This document shows, piece by piece, positions 1 through 8,955 of a stretch of DNA of 64,000 nt. Position 1 is the stretch's first letter. The number at the start of each line of letters is the position of its first letter. Location of the stretch: assembly GCF_000280925.3 (NCBI RefSeq), contig NZ_CP012109.1, forward strand, positions 4,856,501 through 4,920,500, in the 5' to 3' direction. The DNA is from Myxococcus hansupus (lineage in GTDB: Bacteria > Myxococcota > Myxococcia > Myxococcales > Myxococcaceae). Below the pieces are notes generated by a model. The model was not told where the DNA came from and searched no databases. It saw only the letters and a program-made list of their open reading frames with translations. The translations under genes were made by a program, and so were the position numbers.

Positions 1-12
1 CACGCTCGGTCC

Positions 13-804
13 ATGGACGACACGCCCTCACTGCTTCCCCGACTGCACCTCTTCGAGTTCACCGACCAGGACTGGTTTCCCAACGCGCTGCGGGACTTGG
101 CCACCGACTACCTCCACACCATCAGCACGCGCATGGGCATGTTCGACGCCGCCACGGAAATCCTGGCGCGAGGCCTCCTGAGCGCGCAGGGCCCGGAGCT
201 GGTGGACCTGGGCTCGGGCGGCCGGGGCCCCCTGCCGAGACTGCGCAAGCTGCTCGCGGAGAAGCACGGCATCGACGCGCGCGTGATGCTCACCGACAAG
301 TTCCCCAACACCCAGGCCGCCGAACGGGCGCGGGCGGAGGGCGTCGACTACCAGGAGCGCTCGGTGGACGCGCTCCAGGTGCCCGCGGACCTGCGGGGCA
401 TGCGCACGCTCTTCAACGCCCTGCACCACTTCCGGCCCGATGAGGCCCGCGCCGTGCTCGCCGACGCGCAGGCCCGGGGCGTTCCCATCGCCGCGTTCGA
501 GACGGTCCGCCGCACGCCCCCGGCCATCCTGTCCATGCTGCTGGTGCCGCTGCTGGTGCTCATCTTCACGCCGATGGTCAGGCCGCTGACGCCGATGCGC
601 CTGCTGCTGACGTACGTGCTCCCGGTGGCCCCCCTCATCATCTTCTGGGACGGGCTGGTGTCCGCGCTGCGCACCCACCAACCCGACGAGCTGCGGCGGA
701 TGACGGACTCGCTCGCGCGCGACGGCTACCGGTGGGAGGTGGGCGAGGCGAAGGCGCCCGGGAAGCCCGCCATCACCTACGTGCTCGGCCGGCCCCAGCG
801 CTGA
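13..804 (+). CDS. SAM-dependent methyltransferase-like protein with a C-terminal hydrophobic region
   Basis: 263 residues. Residues about 61-75 carry LVDLGSGGRGPLPRL, which resembles motif I (SAM-binding loop) of class I methyltransferases, and MLTDKFPN about 30 residues later fits the acidic post-I position. Residues about 170-220 are strongly hydrophobic and could form two membrane segments, which is unusual for a soluble methyltransferase and suggests membrane attachment. The substrate cannot be inferred. The gene converges on the Sel1-like lipoprotein gene with a 3-base gap. The start lies 13 bases inside the window, so an upstream start cannot be excluded. Confidence 0.6.
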   Translation: MDDTPSLLPRLHLFEFTDQDWFPNALRDLATDYLHTISTRMGMFDAATEILARGLLSAQGPELVDLGSGGRGPLPRLRKLLAEKHGIDARVMLTDKFPNTQAAERARAEGVDYQERSVDALQVPADLRGMRTLFNALHHFRPDEARAVLADAQARGVPIAAFETVRRTPPAILSMLLVPLLVLIFTPMVRPLTPMRLLLTYVLPVAPLIIFWDGLVSALRTHQPDELRRMTDSLARDGYRWEVGEAKAPGKPAITYVLGRPQR

Positions 805-807
805 GGC

Positions 808-1611
808 TCAACGCACGTGCAGCAGGGCCAGGAGCACGAAGATGCCGTTGAGGCCCACGCCCACGGACATGTACCCGCCGCTCGCCTGGGACATGCCCGC
901 GGCGACGTTGACGTGGCCAATGTAGCTCCAGGCCAGCTTGGCGCCCACCTCCGCGCCCACGTTGAAGCCAGGGTCGCGGGAGTAACGGGTCGCCGTGCCC
1001 ATCATCACGCGGCCGTAGGGCACCAGCCAGGACCTCGCGAAGTGCTGATAGCCCACGAAGCCGTTCCACTCGGAGACGCCCAGGCTCGTATAGGCCAGGT
1101 TCGTCCCGATGCTGAGCCGCCGGTCCAGGAAGGCCATGGGCTGGATGTTGAGGGCGAGGTCCGCCGTGGGCCGCCACGCGCCAATGCGGTACTGCATGGC
1201 GAAGTCGAAGGGCGGCTTGTCGAGCGCCGGCGCCTCATGGCGCAGCTTCGCCGCGGCCCGCGCGTGGTCGGGACCGCCGCGCGCCTCGTACAACTCCGCG
1301 AGCGCCAGGGCGCCCTCCTCGCTGTCGTTCTCATACACGGTGACGAGCGGCGCCTCCGCGCCGGCCAGGTTCCCGTCCGCGATGCGCAACCGCCCCAGCG
1401 CCAGGCAGCCTCGCTCCGAGCCCCCGTCACACGCGCGCACGAAGGCATCCTCGGCCTGGCTCCGGTCTCCATCCTGCAGGAGTTGATCGCCCCACTCGTT
1501 GCACGCCCAGAGCTGGCCTCGGTCGCAAGCCGTGCCCCGAGGAAGGGCCTGCGAGGTCGCGCAGGCCACGAAGAGAGGGGTCATCAACACCAGGACTGCC
1601 AGTCGCCGCAT
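808..1611 (-). CDS. Sel1/TPR-like outer-membrane lipoprotein
   Basis: 267 residues. The N-terminus is a lipoprotein signal peptide with lipobox LFVAC, so Cys17 is the predicted lipidation site. Residues about 27-120 contain short Cys- and Ala-rich helical repeats (ACNEWGDQLL, ACDGGSERGCLALG, EEGALALAELYEARG) typical of Sel1-like repeats. The C-terminal half has alternating aromatic/polar strands such as GFVGYQHFARSWLVPYGRVM, suggesting a small beta structure in or near the outer membrane. Partner and role are unknown. It faces the methyltransferase-like gene and stands divergent from the phosphatase-family gene at 1790. Confidence 0.6.
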   Translation of the reverse strand: MRRLAVLVLMTPLFVACATSQALPRGTACDRGQLWACNEWGDQLLQDGDRSQAEDAFVRACDGGSERGCLALGRLRIADGNLAGAEAPLVTVYENDSEEGALALAELYEARGGPDHARAAAKLRHEAPALDKPPFDFAMQYRIGAWRPTADLALNIQPMAFLDRRLSIGTNLAYTSLGVSEWNGFVGYQHFARSWLVPYGRVMMGTATRYSRDPGFNVGAEVGAKLAWSYIGHVNVAAGMSQASGGYMSVGVGLNGIFVLLALLHVR

Positions 1612-1789
1612 GTCCGGTATTCAACCACAAGCAGGCTCGGATGGCTGCCTGCCCTCCGAACGGACGGGACAGCCCGGCCAGCCCTCTATTCCCAGTGTGC
1701 CCCCTGGCCATGGGGAGGGGGAGCACAGACCTTGGGGAAGAAGGAGGATCCGTGGCGCCAGTTGCCTATCAAGAAGACGGGGGGTTTCG

Positions 1790-3073
1790 ATGAAGGTCCC
1801 GGAGATGCTGGAGCACCTGCCGGGGGTCGGCCCCCTGCTCGGTCGCATGGCCCACGGACAGGACGAGACGCTGCCGCGGCGAGAAACGACCGTCACCTTG
1901 CCGGACTTCGCCGCCGTGAGCCTGCCCCGGACGGAACGGGCGCTCGGCGACGGCCGAACAGTCCTCGTTCGTCACCCGTCGGCGCGCGCACCCCGCGGCC
2001 CCGGGCTCTCGGTGATGACCTACAACATCCTGCTCGGCGGACAACGCCGGGAGGCGCTGCTGGCCTACTTCGACGAACTCGAGGCCCAGGGCCGGATGCC
2101 GGACGTGATTGGCCTCCAGGAGGCCAACGTCCCCATTTCGGTGCTCCTGGCGGAGCGCTACGGCTTCCACCTGGCCTATCAAGGCCATGACGGTGGCCCC
2201 GGCAGCCGGCTGCTGAACGGCAAGGCCTTCCTCACCCGCCACCCGCTCGTGGACGCGGCGCACTTCACGTACGACATCCCCGACGCGGAGCGGGACGCCG
2301 CCATCATGCGGCGCGGGGGAGACCCCTGCGAGATTCCCGAGGACCGCGGCGCGCTCTTCGTGCGGCTGGAGGTGGAGGGGCACCCCGTCGTCCTCTACAA
2401 CGTGCACCACACGTTGGGAGACTCCAGCATCAACGCGCTCAACCTCCGGCAGCTCAACGCGCTGTTGCACCAACGCGAGGTCATCCACGCGGTGGTGCTG
2501 GGGGACTTCAACGCCAACACCGCCATCAAGACGGGTGGCTCGTGGTTGATGGCGCACCTGCGGACGTACGACGACACCGACACGGTGGAGGAGTACGAGG
2601 TGCGCTACGGAGAACCCCACGCCAGCGTAGGGGACCGGGGCGTGGGCAACATCGCCGACCCCCGGCTGCGCCATGAGTTGCACGTGCTGGAAGAGGGCCT
2701 GCCGGAGACCATCGCGCACGCCACCACCGCCCAGGTGCGGCTGCCGGACGGCGTGCTGATGACACCGAAGCAGGCCTGCGCCGAGCTGCGCTCCGGCAAG
2801 GTGAAGCGTGGCAGCGAACACTGGCTGCGGCTCCAGGATATCGCCGACAGCGCCACCCTCACGTCGCTGCCTGACGAAAACGGCGTGGTGCCCGCGACGG
2901 GCAAGCGCTTCGACAACCTGTACGCCAGCCCGGGACTGGTGCCCCGCCTCTTCGAGGTGGACCGAAGCACCGAGTCCTCGGACCATCAACCCGTGATTGC
3001 CCACTACGACGTGCGCAGCCCCGGAGCGAAGGACGGCAAGCCCGCCGCCAACACCCCGCAGCGCCCTTCCTGA
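1790..3073 (+). CDS. Endonuclease/exonuclease/phosphatase-family protein
   Basis: 427 residues from the ATG at 1790. Upstream in-frame sequence lies antisense to the lipoprotein gene and looks non-coding, so the internal Met was chosen. The EEP fold is shown by SVMTYNILLGG (metal/Asn motif), DVIGLQEAN (catalytic Glu), VLYNVHHTLGD, VLGDFNANT (Asp/Asn pair) and SSDHQPVIAHY (terminal Asp-His). The family cleaves phosphodiester or phosphate ester bonds in nucleic acids, inositol phosphates or sphingomyelin; which substrate applies is not evident. No clear signal peptide is present. A perfect hairpin follows the stop. Confidence 0.75.
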   Translation: MKVPEMLEHLPGVGPLLGRMAHGQDETLPRRETTVTLPDFAAVSLPRTERALGDGRTVLVRHPSARAPRGPGLSVMTYNILLGGQRREALLAYFDELEAQGRMPDVIGLQEANVPISVLLAERYGFHLAYQGHDGGPGSRLLNGKAFLTRHPLVDAAHFTYDIPDAERDAAIMRRGGDPCEIPEDRGALFVRLEVEGHPVVLYNVHHTLGDSSINALNLRQLNALLHQREVIHAVVLGDFNANTAIKTGGSWLMAHLRTYDDTDTVEEYEVRYGEPHASVGDRGVGNIADPRLRHELHVLEEGLPETIAHATTAQVRLPDGVLMTPKQACAELRSGKVKRGSEHWLRLQDIADSATLTSLPDENGVVPATGKRFDNLYASPGLVPRLFEVDRSTESSDHQPVIAHYDVRSPGAKDGKPAANTPQRPS

Positions 3074-3080
3074 CGTGAAA

Positions 3081-3108
3081 GGCCTGGCCCCTCCGCTGGG
3101 GCCAGGCC
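3081..3108. terminator. Bidirectional terminator hairpin
   Basis: Perfect 11-bp stem GGCCTGGCCCC/GGGGCCAGGCC with a 6-base loop, placed between two convergent stop codons at 3073 and 3122. There is no strong T tract on either strand. Confidence 0.6.
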
Positions 3109-3121
3109 CGTCCGTCTCGGC

Positions 3122-5413
3122 TCAGGGACCCGCGGGACACGCCGGCATCGACGTAATCCACGCGTCCATGAGCGCCGTGCCCTCCGTGTCCTTGATGGCC
3201 GAGGCCAGGGGCGGCATGCGCGTCGTCGACAGCGAGTGCATGCGCCGCGCGAGCACCGACTTCGACGGGTCACCCGGCGCGATGAGCATGGCCCCCTCCA
3301 CGCCCAGCTCCCCTTGCTGCGGAGCCAGGCCGCAGACCTTCATCCCGGCCACCGGCGTGGAGAAGCGCAGGTCCGACTCGCCGCGCCCCAGGCCGTTGGG
3401 CCGGTGGCAGACGGCGCAGTTCGCGTGGAGGTAGGCCTTCGCGCGCGCCTCCACGGGCTCGGGGCCGCCATACGTGGGCATGCGGGGCAACTGCTCCACG
3501 GGCCCGGGGAGCGTCAGCACGCCGATGTGCGCCAGCGTCGCGAGCTGCGGCGCCAGCCGCGCGCCCGGGTATTCGAAGTCCCGGTTGAGCTGCGCGACCT
3601 CCAGCCCCAGCACGAAGCCCGCGGTGGCGTTGTGGCACTGCATGCACTCGCCCCGGCTGGGGAAGGTCCAGGTCTGCGTCCCCACCAGCTTCGACTTGCC
3701 CGCGTCCAGCAGCACCGCGTCCGTGCCCGCGTCGTTCCACTCGTACGAGTAACCCGCCCAGACCCCGTCCGGGTGGCGCATGAAGAGCCGCGTCTCCACC
3801 CGGCGCCCGCCCAGGAGGAAGGTCTTCACGGCCACCGTGCCGTTGGGCGCATCCAGCACGCCCTCCGGCCCCACCGTCATCGACGTGCCATCCGGGACGC
3901 CCATGAAGCGCTCCTTCTGCGCGCCGTCCGACCACAGCGGGGCATTCACGTCATACGGGATGAGGCCCGCCGCCGGCAGCTTCACGTCCGCCGGGTTCGC
4001 GCAGCCGGTGGCGGACAACAGCGTGGGGAAGGCCTCGCTGCCCGGCGCCGCGGGCAAGGTGGGGATGATGCGGTGCAGGCCACCACCCGCGAAGTCCAAC
4101 ACGAAGAGCTCACCGTCGTTCATCTCCGCGAAGGAGGAGATGCTGAGCGCGGTGGTGAAGAGCACCTCCGGCTTCGCGCCGCCGCCCGGCACGGCATCCC
4201 CTGGCAGCGACCAGACGCGGCCCGAACCGAAGTCACCGAAGACGTACCGCCCCACGAGCGCTGGCACCGCGGTCCCCCGGTACACGTAGCCGCCCGTGAC
4301 GGAGACGCCCTCGCCTCGGCCGTAGGTGGCCACGGGAGGCGTCAGCCCCGGGGCGTCACAACCACCGCGCACGCATTCGGTGCCCTCCAGGATGCTCCAC
4401 CCGTAGTTGCCGCCCAGCTCGACGCGGTTGATCTCCTCCTGGAGCTTCTCGCCCACGTCCCCCAGCCACAGGGCGCCGGTGCTCCGGTCGAAGCTCCAGC
4501 GCCACGGGTTGCGGAAGCCAGTGGCGTAGATTTCCTTCCGGCCGCCCGCCGTCGCGTACGGATTGGTGGGCGGGATGGCGTAGGGCCGCACGCCGTTCAC
4601 ATCCAGCCGCAGCATCTTCCCCAAGAGCTCGTTGGGGTTCTGCGACGTCCGGTTCGGGTCGATGCGCCCGCCGCCATCACCGAAGGCGAAGTAGAGAAAG
4701 CCGTCCGGACCGAACGCGAGGTGTCCGCCCTTGTGCGTCGAGAAGGACTGGTCCTGTTCGAGCACCACCTCCGCGCTCGCCGGATCCAGCGTGGCGCCAC
4801 CATCCAGGCTGCGGAAGCGGACGATGGACGAGCGCAGCCCTCCCATCTCGGTGGGCCCCACGTAGGAGAGGAACACCTCGCCATTGGTGGCGAACGCCGG
4901 GTGGAAGGCCATGCCCAGCAGACCCGTTTCGTCGTACTCCGCGTTCACCCGGGCAGCGACGTCGATGAACACCGAGTTCACGGGTGGAGCCGCGCTCGGA
5001 TCGAACCAGCGCACCTGGCCGCCCCGCTCCACCACATAGATGCGGCGGTTGTCGCCCGGCGCCTGGAGCGCGAACACGGGCTGGGAGAAGCTCAGCTCCG
5101 GAAAGGCGCGCTCGATGTTCACCCCCGTGGGGTCCGCGGGCCGAGGGGGCGCGACACACGTGGGGTTGGCGGGCCGCGCGTCCATCCCGAAGAGCGCCTG
5201 CGCATCCGGGCCGTCCGCGTCTGACGACGGCGGCGTGCCCCCATCGCCCTCCGCGCCCGTCCCCGCGTCGCTCGTGGGGTCGATGATTTCGTTTCCATCC
5301 CCGGGCCCAGACCCATCCGAGGCACCCGGACATGCGAGGGAGATGCCGAGCAGGCTTAACGCGAGCACCAGCAGGCTCAGCAGTATCGGCAGTGATGGAT
5401 GTCGTTGTTTCAT
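3122..5413 (-). CDS. PQQ-type sugar dehydrogenase fused to a di-heme cytochrome c region (lipoprotein)
   Basis: 763 residues from the ATG at 5413. The N-terminus MKQRHPSLPILL ends in a lipobox-like LGISLAC, so it is probably lipid-anchored. Residues about 90-440 match the glucose/sorbosone dehydrogenase (GSDH) beta-propeller, with landmarks GLLGMAFHPAF, HKGGHLAFGPDG, GFRNPWRWSFD and GNYGWSILEGTE. The C-terminal region carries two CxxCH heme c motifs, CMQCH near residue 589 and CAVCH near 665. Inference: periplasmic oxidation of a sugar or aldose with electrons passed to attached hemes. The first methionine upstream of this start would give a non-signal extension, so it was rejected. It is a monocistronic unit between hairpin 3081-3108 and a 284-base gap. 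Confidence 0.8.
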   Translation of the reverse strand: MKQRHPSLPILLSLLVLALSLLGISLACPGASDGSGPGDGNEIIDPTSDAGTGAEGDGGTPPSSDADGPDAQALFGMDARPANPTCVAPPRPADPTGVNIERAFPELSFSQPVFALQAPGDNRRIYVVERGGQVRWFDPSAAPPVNSVFIDVAARVNAEYDETGLLGMAFHPAFATNGEVFLSYVGPTEMGGLRSSIVRFRSLDGGATLDPASAEVVLEQDQSFSTHKGGHLAFGPDGFLYFAFGDGGGRIDPNRTSQNPNELLGKMLRLDVNGVRPYAIPPTNPYATAGGRKEIYATGFRNPWRWSFDRSTGALWLGDVGEKLQEEINRVELGGNYGWSILEGTECVRGGCDAPGLTPPVATYGRGEGVSVTGGYVYRGTAVPALVGRYVFGDFGSGRVWSLPGDAVPGGGAKPEVLFTTALSISSFAEMNDGELFVLDFAGGGLHRIIPTLPAAPGSEAFPTLLSATGCANPADVKLPAAGLIPYDVNAPLWSDGAQKERFMGVPDGTSMTVGPEGVLDAPNGTVAVKTFLLGGRRVETRLFMRHPDGVWAGYSYEWNDAGTDAVLLDAGKSKLVGTQTWTFPSRGECMQCHNATAGFVLGLEVAQLNRDFEYPGARLAPQLATLAHIGVLTLPGPVEQLPRMPTYGGPEPVEARAKAYLHANCAVCHRPNGLGRGESDLRFSTPVAGMKVCGLAPQQGELGVEGAMLIAPGDPSKSVLARRMHSLSTTRMPPLASAIKDTEGTALMDAWITSMPACPAGP

Positions 5414-5697
5414 GGCGATGCGGTGGTCAGAGGCAGGGCCGGAAGCCAGGGCCCTGTTCTCCCGTCGGAGTCGGGTCTGCCGAATGCCGGACCGCGTACG
5501 CGCCTGGCGTCGTGAAGTGGGCGGAGGCTCGTTCCTGGGACGTCGCGGCATGGACACGCCGCGGCAGCGGACACTCACGCGAGTGAACAGGGCGACACGG
5601 CGGGGGCTTACTCCCCTGCTCCGTCCCGAGGCGGACCGGCAATCGGGGGCCGGCCTCACCGCGCGCGGGCACCTAGATTGCTCGGAAAGGAGGCTCC

Positions 5698-6093
5698 ATG
5701 AAGACAGGCAGAGGGATTCTTCGCCCGTGGGCTCGCGCGGTCCTCACCGTCGCCTTCAGCGCCGCGCCGTTGACTGCGGCGGCGGCCGCCCAGGACACCG
5801 CGCCCCAGGTGTCGTGCTACCAGCGCGCCATGGACGGCGGGCTGGACGACTCCATGGCCACGCAGCTCTGCCGGGGCGCCCGCTCCGCGTCACCCGCCGA
5901 CTGCTTCCTGCGCGTCCAGGATGAGGGCTCGCTGAGTCAGAGCCAATCCGTCCAGCTCTGCCAGTTCACCGCGCCCGACGAGGACCCCGCGGGGTGTTAC
6001 ATCCAGGCCCGGCAGCAAACCTTCTCCGAGCCTTCGCGCGTGATGCAGCTCTGCCAGCCCGCGCAGCTCTACTGTCCGGGCTTCGTGAACTGA
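5698..6093 (+). CDS. Secreted Cys-patterned repeat protein, unknown function
   Basis: 131 residues with a strong Shine-Dalgarno (AAGGAGG) before the ATG. A signal peptide ends near AAAAAQD (residue ~32). The mature part is built of three repeats of about 30 residues, each opening with Cys-Tyr/Phe and closing with QLC: CYQRAMDGG...TQLC, CFLRVQDEG...VQLC, CYIQARQQT...MQLC, followed by LYCPGFVN. The even Cys spacing suggests disulfide-linked hairpins in the periplasm or outside the cell. I do not recognise the family. The 3' end overlaps the convergent histidine kinase gene by 25 bases. Confidence 0.7.
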   Translation: MKTGRGILRPWARAVLTVAFSAAPLTAAAAAQDTAPQVSCYQRAMDGGLDDSMATQLCRGARSASPADCFLRVQDEGSLSQSQSVQLCQFTAPDEDPAGCYIQARQQTFSEPSRVMQLCQPAQLYCPGFVN

Positions 6094-8282
6094 GCGCGGT
6101 GCGCGGGCAGCGGAAGCTGAAGCAGCTCGCGCAAGCGCGTGAGGTCCACCGGCTTCACCAGGTGCTCGTCGAAGCCGGCGTCCAGGGCCTTGCGCCGGTC
6201 CTCTTCCAGGCCGTACCCCGTCACCGCGATGAGCACCAGGCCCCGCCCCTCCTCCGTGCCACGCAGCGCCCGGGCCACCTCGTAGCCGTCCATCCCCGGC
6301 AGTCCGATGTCGAGCAGGACGATGTCGGGCCGCAGCGAACGCGCCGTCTGGAGGCCCGAGGGGCCATCCGCGGCCTCGCTGACGGTGTGCCCCTCCAGCT
6401 CCAACAACTCCCGGACGAGCAGACGGCTGTCCTCGTGGTCATCCACCAGCAGCACATGGCGCCCGGTGGAGGCTTCCGGCGCGGACACCGCGGGCGCGGG
6501 CGTCTGTTCGACGTGCCCCCGAGGCAACCGCACCGTGAAGGTGCTGCCCTTCGACACCCCTTCACTTCGCGCCCGCACCGTTCCGCCGTGCAGCTCCACC
6601 AGCCGCTTCACCAACGTCAGGCCAATGCCCAGGCCGCCCTGGGCACGGTCCAGGGTGCGCTCCGCCTGGAAGAAGAGCTCGAACACCCGCTCCTGGAGCT
6701 CCAATGACAGCCCGTCACCGGTGTCGGAGACCTCGAGCACCACCTGGCCAGACTCCTCGCGGGTCACCACCCGGACGAGGCCTCCCGGCGGCGTGTACTT
6801 GAGCGCGTTGGACACCAGGTTGGAGGCGACCTGCTCCAGGCGGCTCGGGTCGCCCTGGAGCCAGGCCGGCGTGACGTCCAGCTCCACGCGGTGCGCCTGC
6901 GTCTTCCCGGAGGACTCCAGCGCCGCGACAGCGCGCCGCACGCACTCCGCCAGGTCCATGGCGCCCTTCTGCAGCAGGATGCGTCCACTGCTCACGCGCT
7001 CCACGTCGAGCAGGTCATCCACCAGCCGGGCCAGGTGAAAGGACTGACGCTCCACCAGCGCCCGTGTCCGCTCACGGCTGGCCGCGTCTTCCGTCACCGC
7101 CAGCACCTTCACGCCATGGGTGATGGCGGACAGCGGATTTCGAAGCTCGTGGCCCAACATGGCGAGGAACTGGTCCTTCGCGCGGTTGGCCGCCTCCGCC
7201 TCGGTCATCTTCGTGCGAAGTGCCTCCTCCCGCTCCGTCACCATGGCCGCCGTGAGCGCGAGCGTCGCCCGCAGGTCTTCCAGCTCGGAGATGCCCGTGG
7301 CCCCCACGCTGGTGAAGGCATCCGGTGAGTCCGGCCGCTCGCGGGCCGCGCGGGCCAGGTCTCGGAGCGGATGGGTGATGCGGCGCCCCGCCCAGGTGGC
7401 CCAGGCGGCGGCGATGACGCAACACCCGGCCCCTGCGATGAGCAGCGCGACCAGGGATTGATTCACCGACGCCTTGAACACCTCGCGGGGCCCTGAGAAC
7501 GACACCGTCCACGGCACCAACTGCAAGCGCGCGAAGGCCGCGTAGGACTTCATCCCGTCCACGGTCCGCGACGCGAAGAAACCCTCCCGGCCAGCGCGAA
7601 TCTTCTCGATGTATTCGGCGCGCGCCTTCGTGCCGACGTAGCGCGCGCGGGCGCGGCTGCGCGAGAGGATGATGCCGTCCTCGTCCACCAGCGTGCCCAC
7701 CCAGTCCTGCGGGATGCGCTGCTCATCCCAGAGCCGGTCGAAGTGCTGCATGGAGTACGAGGCCACCAGCACCCCGGAGAGCACGCCCTGGCGCCGCACC
7801 GGCATCGCCACCACCACGGTGGGCGGGCCATGGAGGCGCTGGTACGGAAAATCGGAGATGGTCGCCTGCCCCGTCGCGACCACCTCGCGCACGTAGGGCC
7901 GGTCATCCACCTGCGCGGTCAGGTCGGTGCCGAAGGGCTGGTCCGTGGTGAAGATCGTCCGCCCCTCCACATCCAGCAAGGAGAGCGAACCCCAAGGCTC
8001 CTGCGTGCGCACCACCGATTGGCAGGTGGCGTAGAAGGTTTTCAAGTCGCCCTGGGCCAATGGCGCGGAGTGAGACAACACCTCCAGCGCCCGCACGGAC
8101 TGGCCCAGCTCCCGCTCCACCACGAGCGCCAGCGCGCGGGCCGTCTCACGCATGCCCTGGGCCCGGGCCTCCCGTTGGGAGTCCGCGAAGCGACTCACCA
8201 CGCCCGCGGCGAAGAGCACCAACGGCACGAGCAGCCCCAGCGCGAGCAACCCCAGGTAGAAGCGAAGTGAACGCGACTTCAT
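6069..8282 (-). CDS. Hybrid sensor histidine kinase (extracytoplasmic sensor, HAMP, HisKA, HATPase, receiver)
   Basis: 737 residues from the ATG at 8282. Order: TM1 (about 8-28), a periplasmic double-Cache-like sensor (about 40-270), TM2 (SLVALLIAGAGCCVIAAAW), a HAMP/linker, HisKA with HELRNPLSAITHG (phospho-acceptor His near 378), HATPase with NALKYTPPGG and DTGDGLSLE, then a C-terminal receiver with DIVLLDIGLPGMDG (phospho-acceptor Asp near 658). All catalytic motifs look intact, so it should autophosphorylate and pass phosphate to its own receiver. No DNA-binding output is attached; a separate phosphotransferase or regulator is presumably encoded elsewhere. It is divergent from the GAF gene at 8530. 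Confidence 0.88.
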   Translation of the reverse strand: MKSRSLRFYLGLLALGLLVPLVLFAAGVVSRFADSQREARAQGMRETARALALVVERELGQSVRALEVLSHSAPLAQGDLKTFYATCQSVVRTQEPWGSLSLLDVEGRTIFTTDQPFGTDLTAQVDDRPYVREVVATGQATISDFPYQRLHGPPTVVVAMPVRRQGVLSGVLVASYSMQHFDRLWDEQRIPQDWVGTLVDEDGIILSRSRARARYVGTKARAEYIEKIRAGREGFFASRTVDGMKSYAAFARLQLVPWTVSFSGPREVFKASVNQSLVALLIAGAGCCVIAAAWATWAGRRITHPLRDLARAARERPDSPDAFTSVGATGISELEDLRATLALTAAMVTEREEALRTKMTEAEAANRAKDQFLAMLGHELRNPLSAITHGVKVLAVTEDAASRERTRALVERQSFHLARLVDDLLDVERVSSGRILLQKGAMDLAECVRRAVAALESSGKTQAHRVELDVTPAWLQGDPSRLEQVASNLVSNALKYTPPGGLVRVVTREESGQVVLEVSDTGDGLSLELQERVFELFFQAERTLDRAQGGLGIGLTLVKRLVELHGGTVRARSEGVSKGSTFTVRLPRGHVEQTPAPAVSAPEASTGRHVLLVDDHEDSRLLVRELLELEGHTVSEAADGPSGLQTARSLRPDIVLLDIGLPGMDGYEVARALRGTEEGRGLVLIAVTGYGLEEDRRKALDAGFDEHLVKPVDLTRLRELLQLPLPAHRAQFTKPGQ

Positions 8283-8529
8283 CGACCGGGCACCCGAAGG
8301 AAATCGTGCAAGGGACGGTCGGCAACCTCCCGATGAAGCATCACCGTCCCATCGTGCCCGGGCGTCAGGACCGGGTGCCCCCCAGTACACTGGATTGACG
8401 AACAATGAACAGTGCTCCGCGCACGGCGGCCGACCGTCTGCTGGAGGATGGATGCCCGCCCGCCGTGAGGGCTCCACGGGGAGGTCGCGTTGACTGCGGG
8501 AGAAACGGGGGCGCACAGTCGCGAGCGCC

Positions 8530-8955
8530 ATGAGCGAACCAAACACGCCGTATCAGTCGTGGCTGGAGTCCTTCGCCAGCGAGCACGGCGCCACCGCCGG
8601 CACCGTGCATCTCCAACAAGGAGACGACCTCTTCCTCGTCGCGGCGCTCAACATCCCGCCGCCCCTGATGTCGGCCGTCCAGCACGTGCCGCACGGCAAG
8701 GGAATGGCCGGGCTCGCCCAGGTGCGCAAGGCGCCCGTGCAGACGTGCAACCTCAAGGAGGAGACGTCCCCGGACATCAAGCCGGGCGCGAAGGCCGTGG
8801 ATGCTCGCGCGGCCGTGGCGCTGCCCGTGCTCGACGCGACGGGCCGGGTCCGCGCGGTGGTGGGCATCGCCTTCACCGAGGAAGGCGCGCTGGCCATCGA
8901 CCGTGAGAAGTCGCTGATGGCGGCGGCGGCCCGGCTGCCGCTCGCGGATGGCTGA
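8530..8955 (+). CDS. GAF domain-containing protein
   Basis: 141 residues, essentially one GAF domain: LQQGDDLFLVAALNIPPPLM, HGKGMAGLAQVRKAPVQTCNL and ALPVLDATGRVRAVVGIAF follow the usual GAF strand pattern. There is no output domain, so it could be a small ligand or redox sensor acting in trans. A candidate partner is the divergent hybrid kinase, but only position supports this. The stop overlaps the next start by 8 bases, indicating cotranslation with the DedA-like gene. Confidence 0.7.
   Translation: MSEPNTPYQSWLESFASEHGATAGTVHLQQGDDLFLVAALNIPPPLMSAVQHVPHGKGMAGLAQVRKAPVQTCNLKEETSPDIKPGAKAVDARAAVALPVLDATGRVRAVVGIAFTEEGALAIDREKSLMAAAARLPLADG

Noticed and set aside
1499..1789. Upstream extension of the EEP-family gene
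   Set aside because: These codons overlap the opposite lipoprotein gene and look non-coding; the ATG at 1790 opens the conserved protein.
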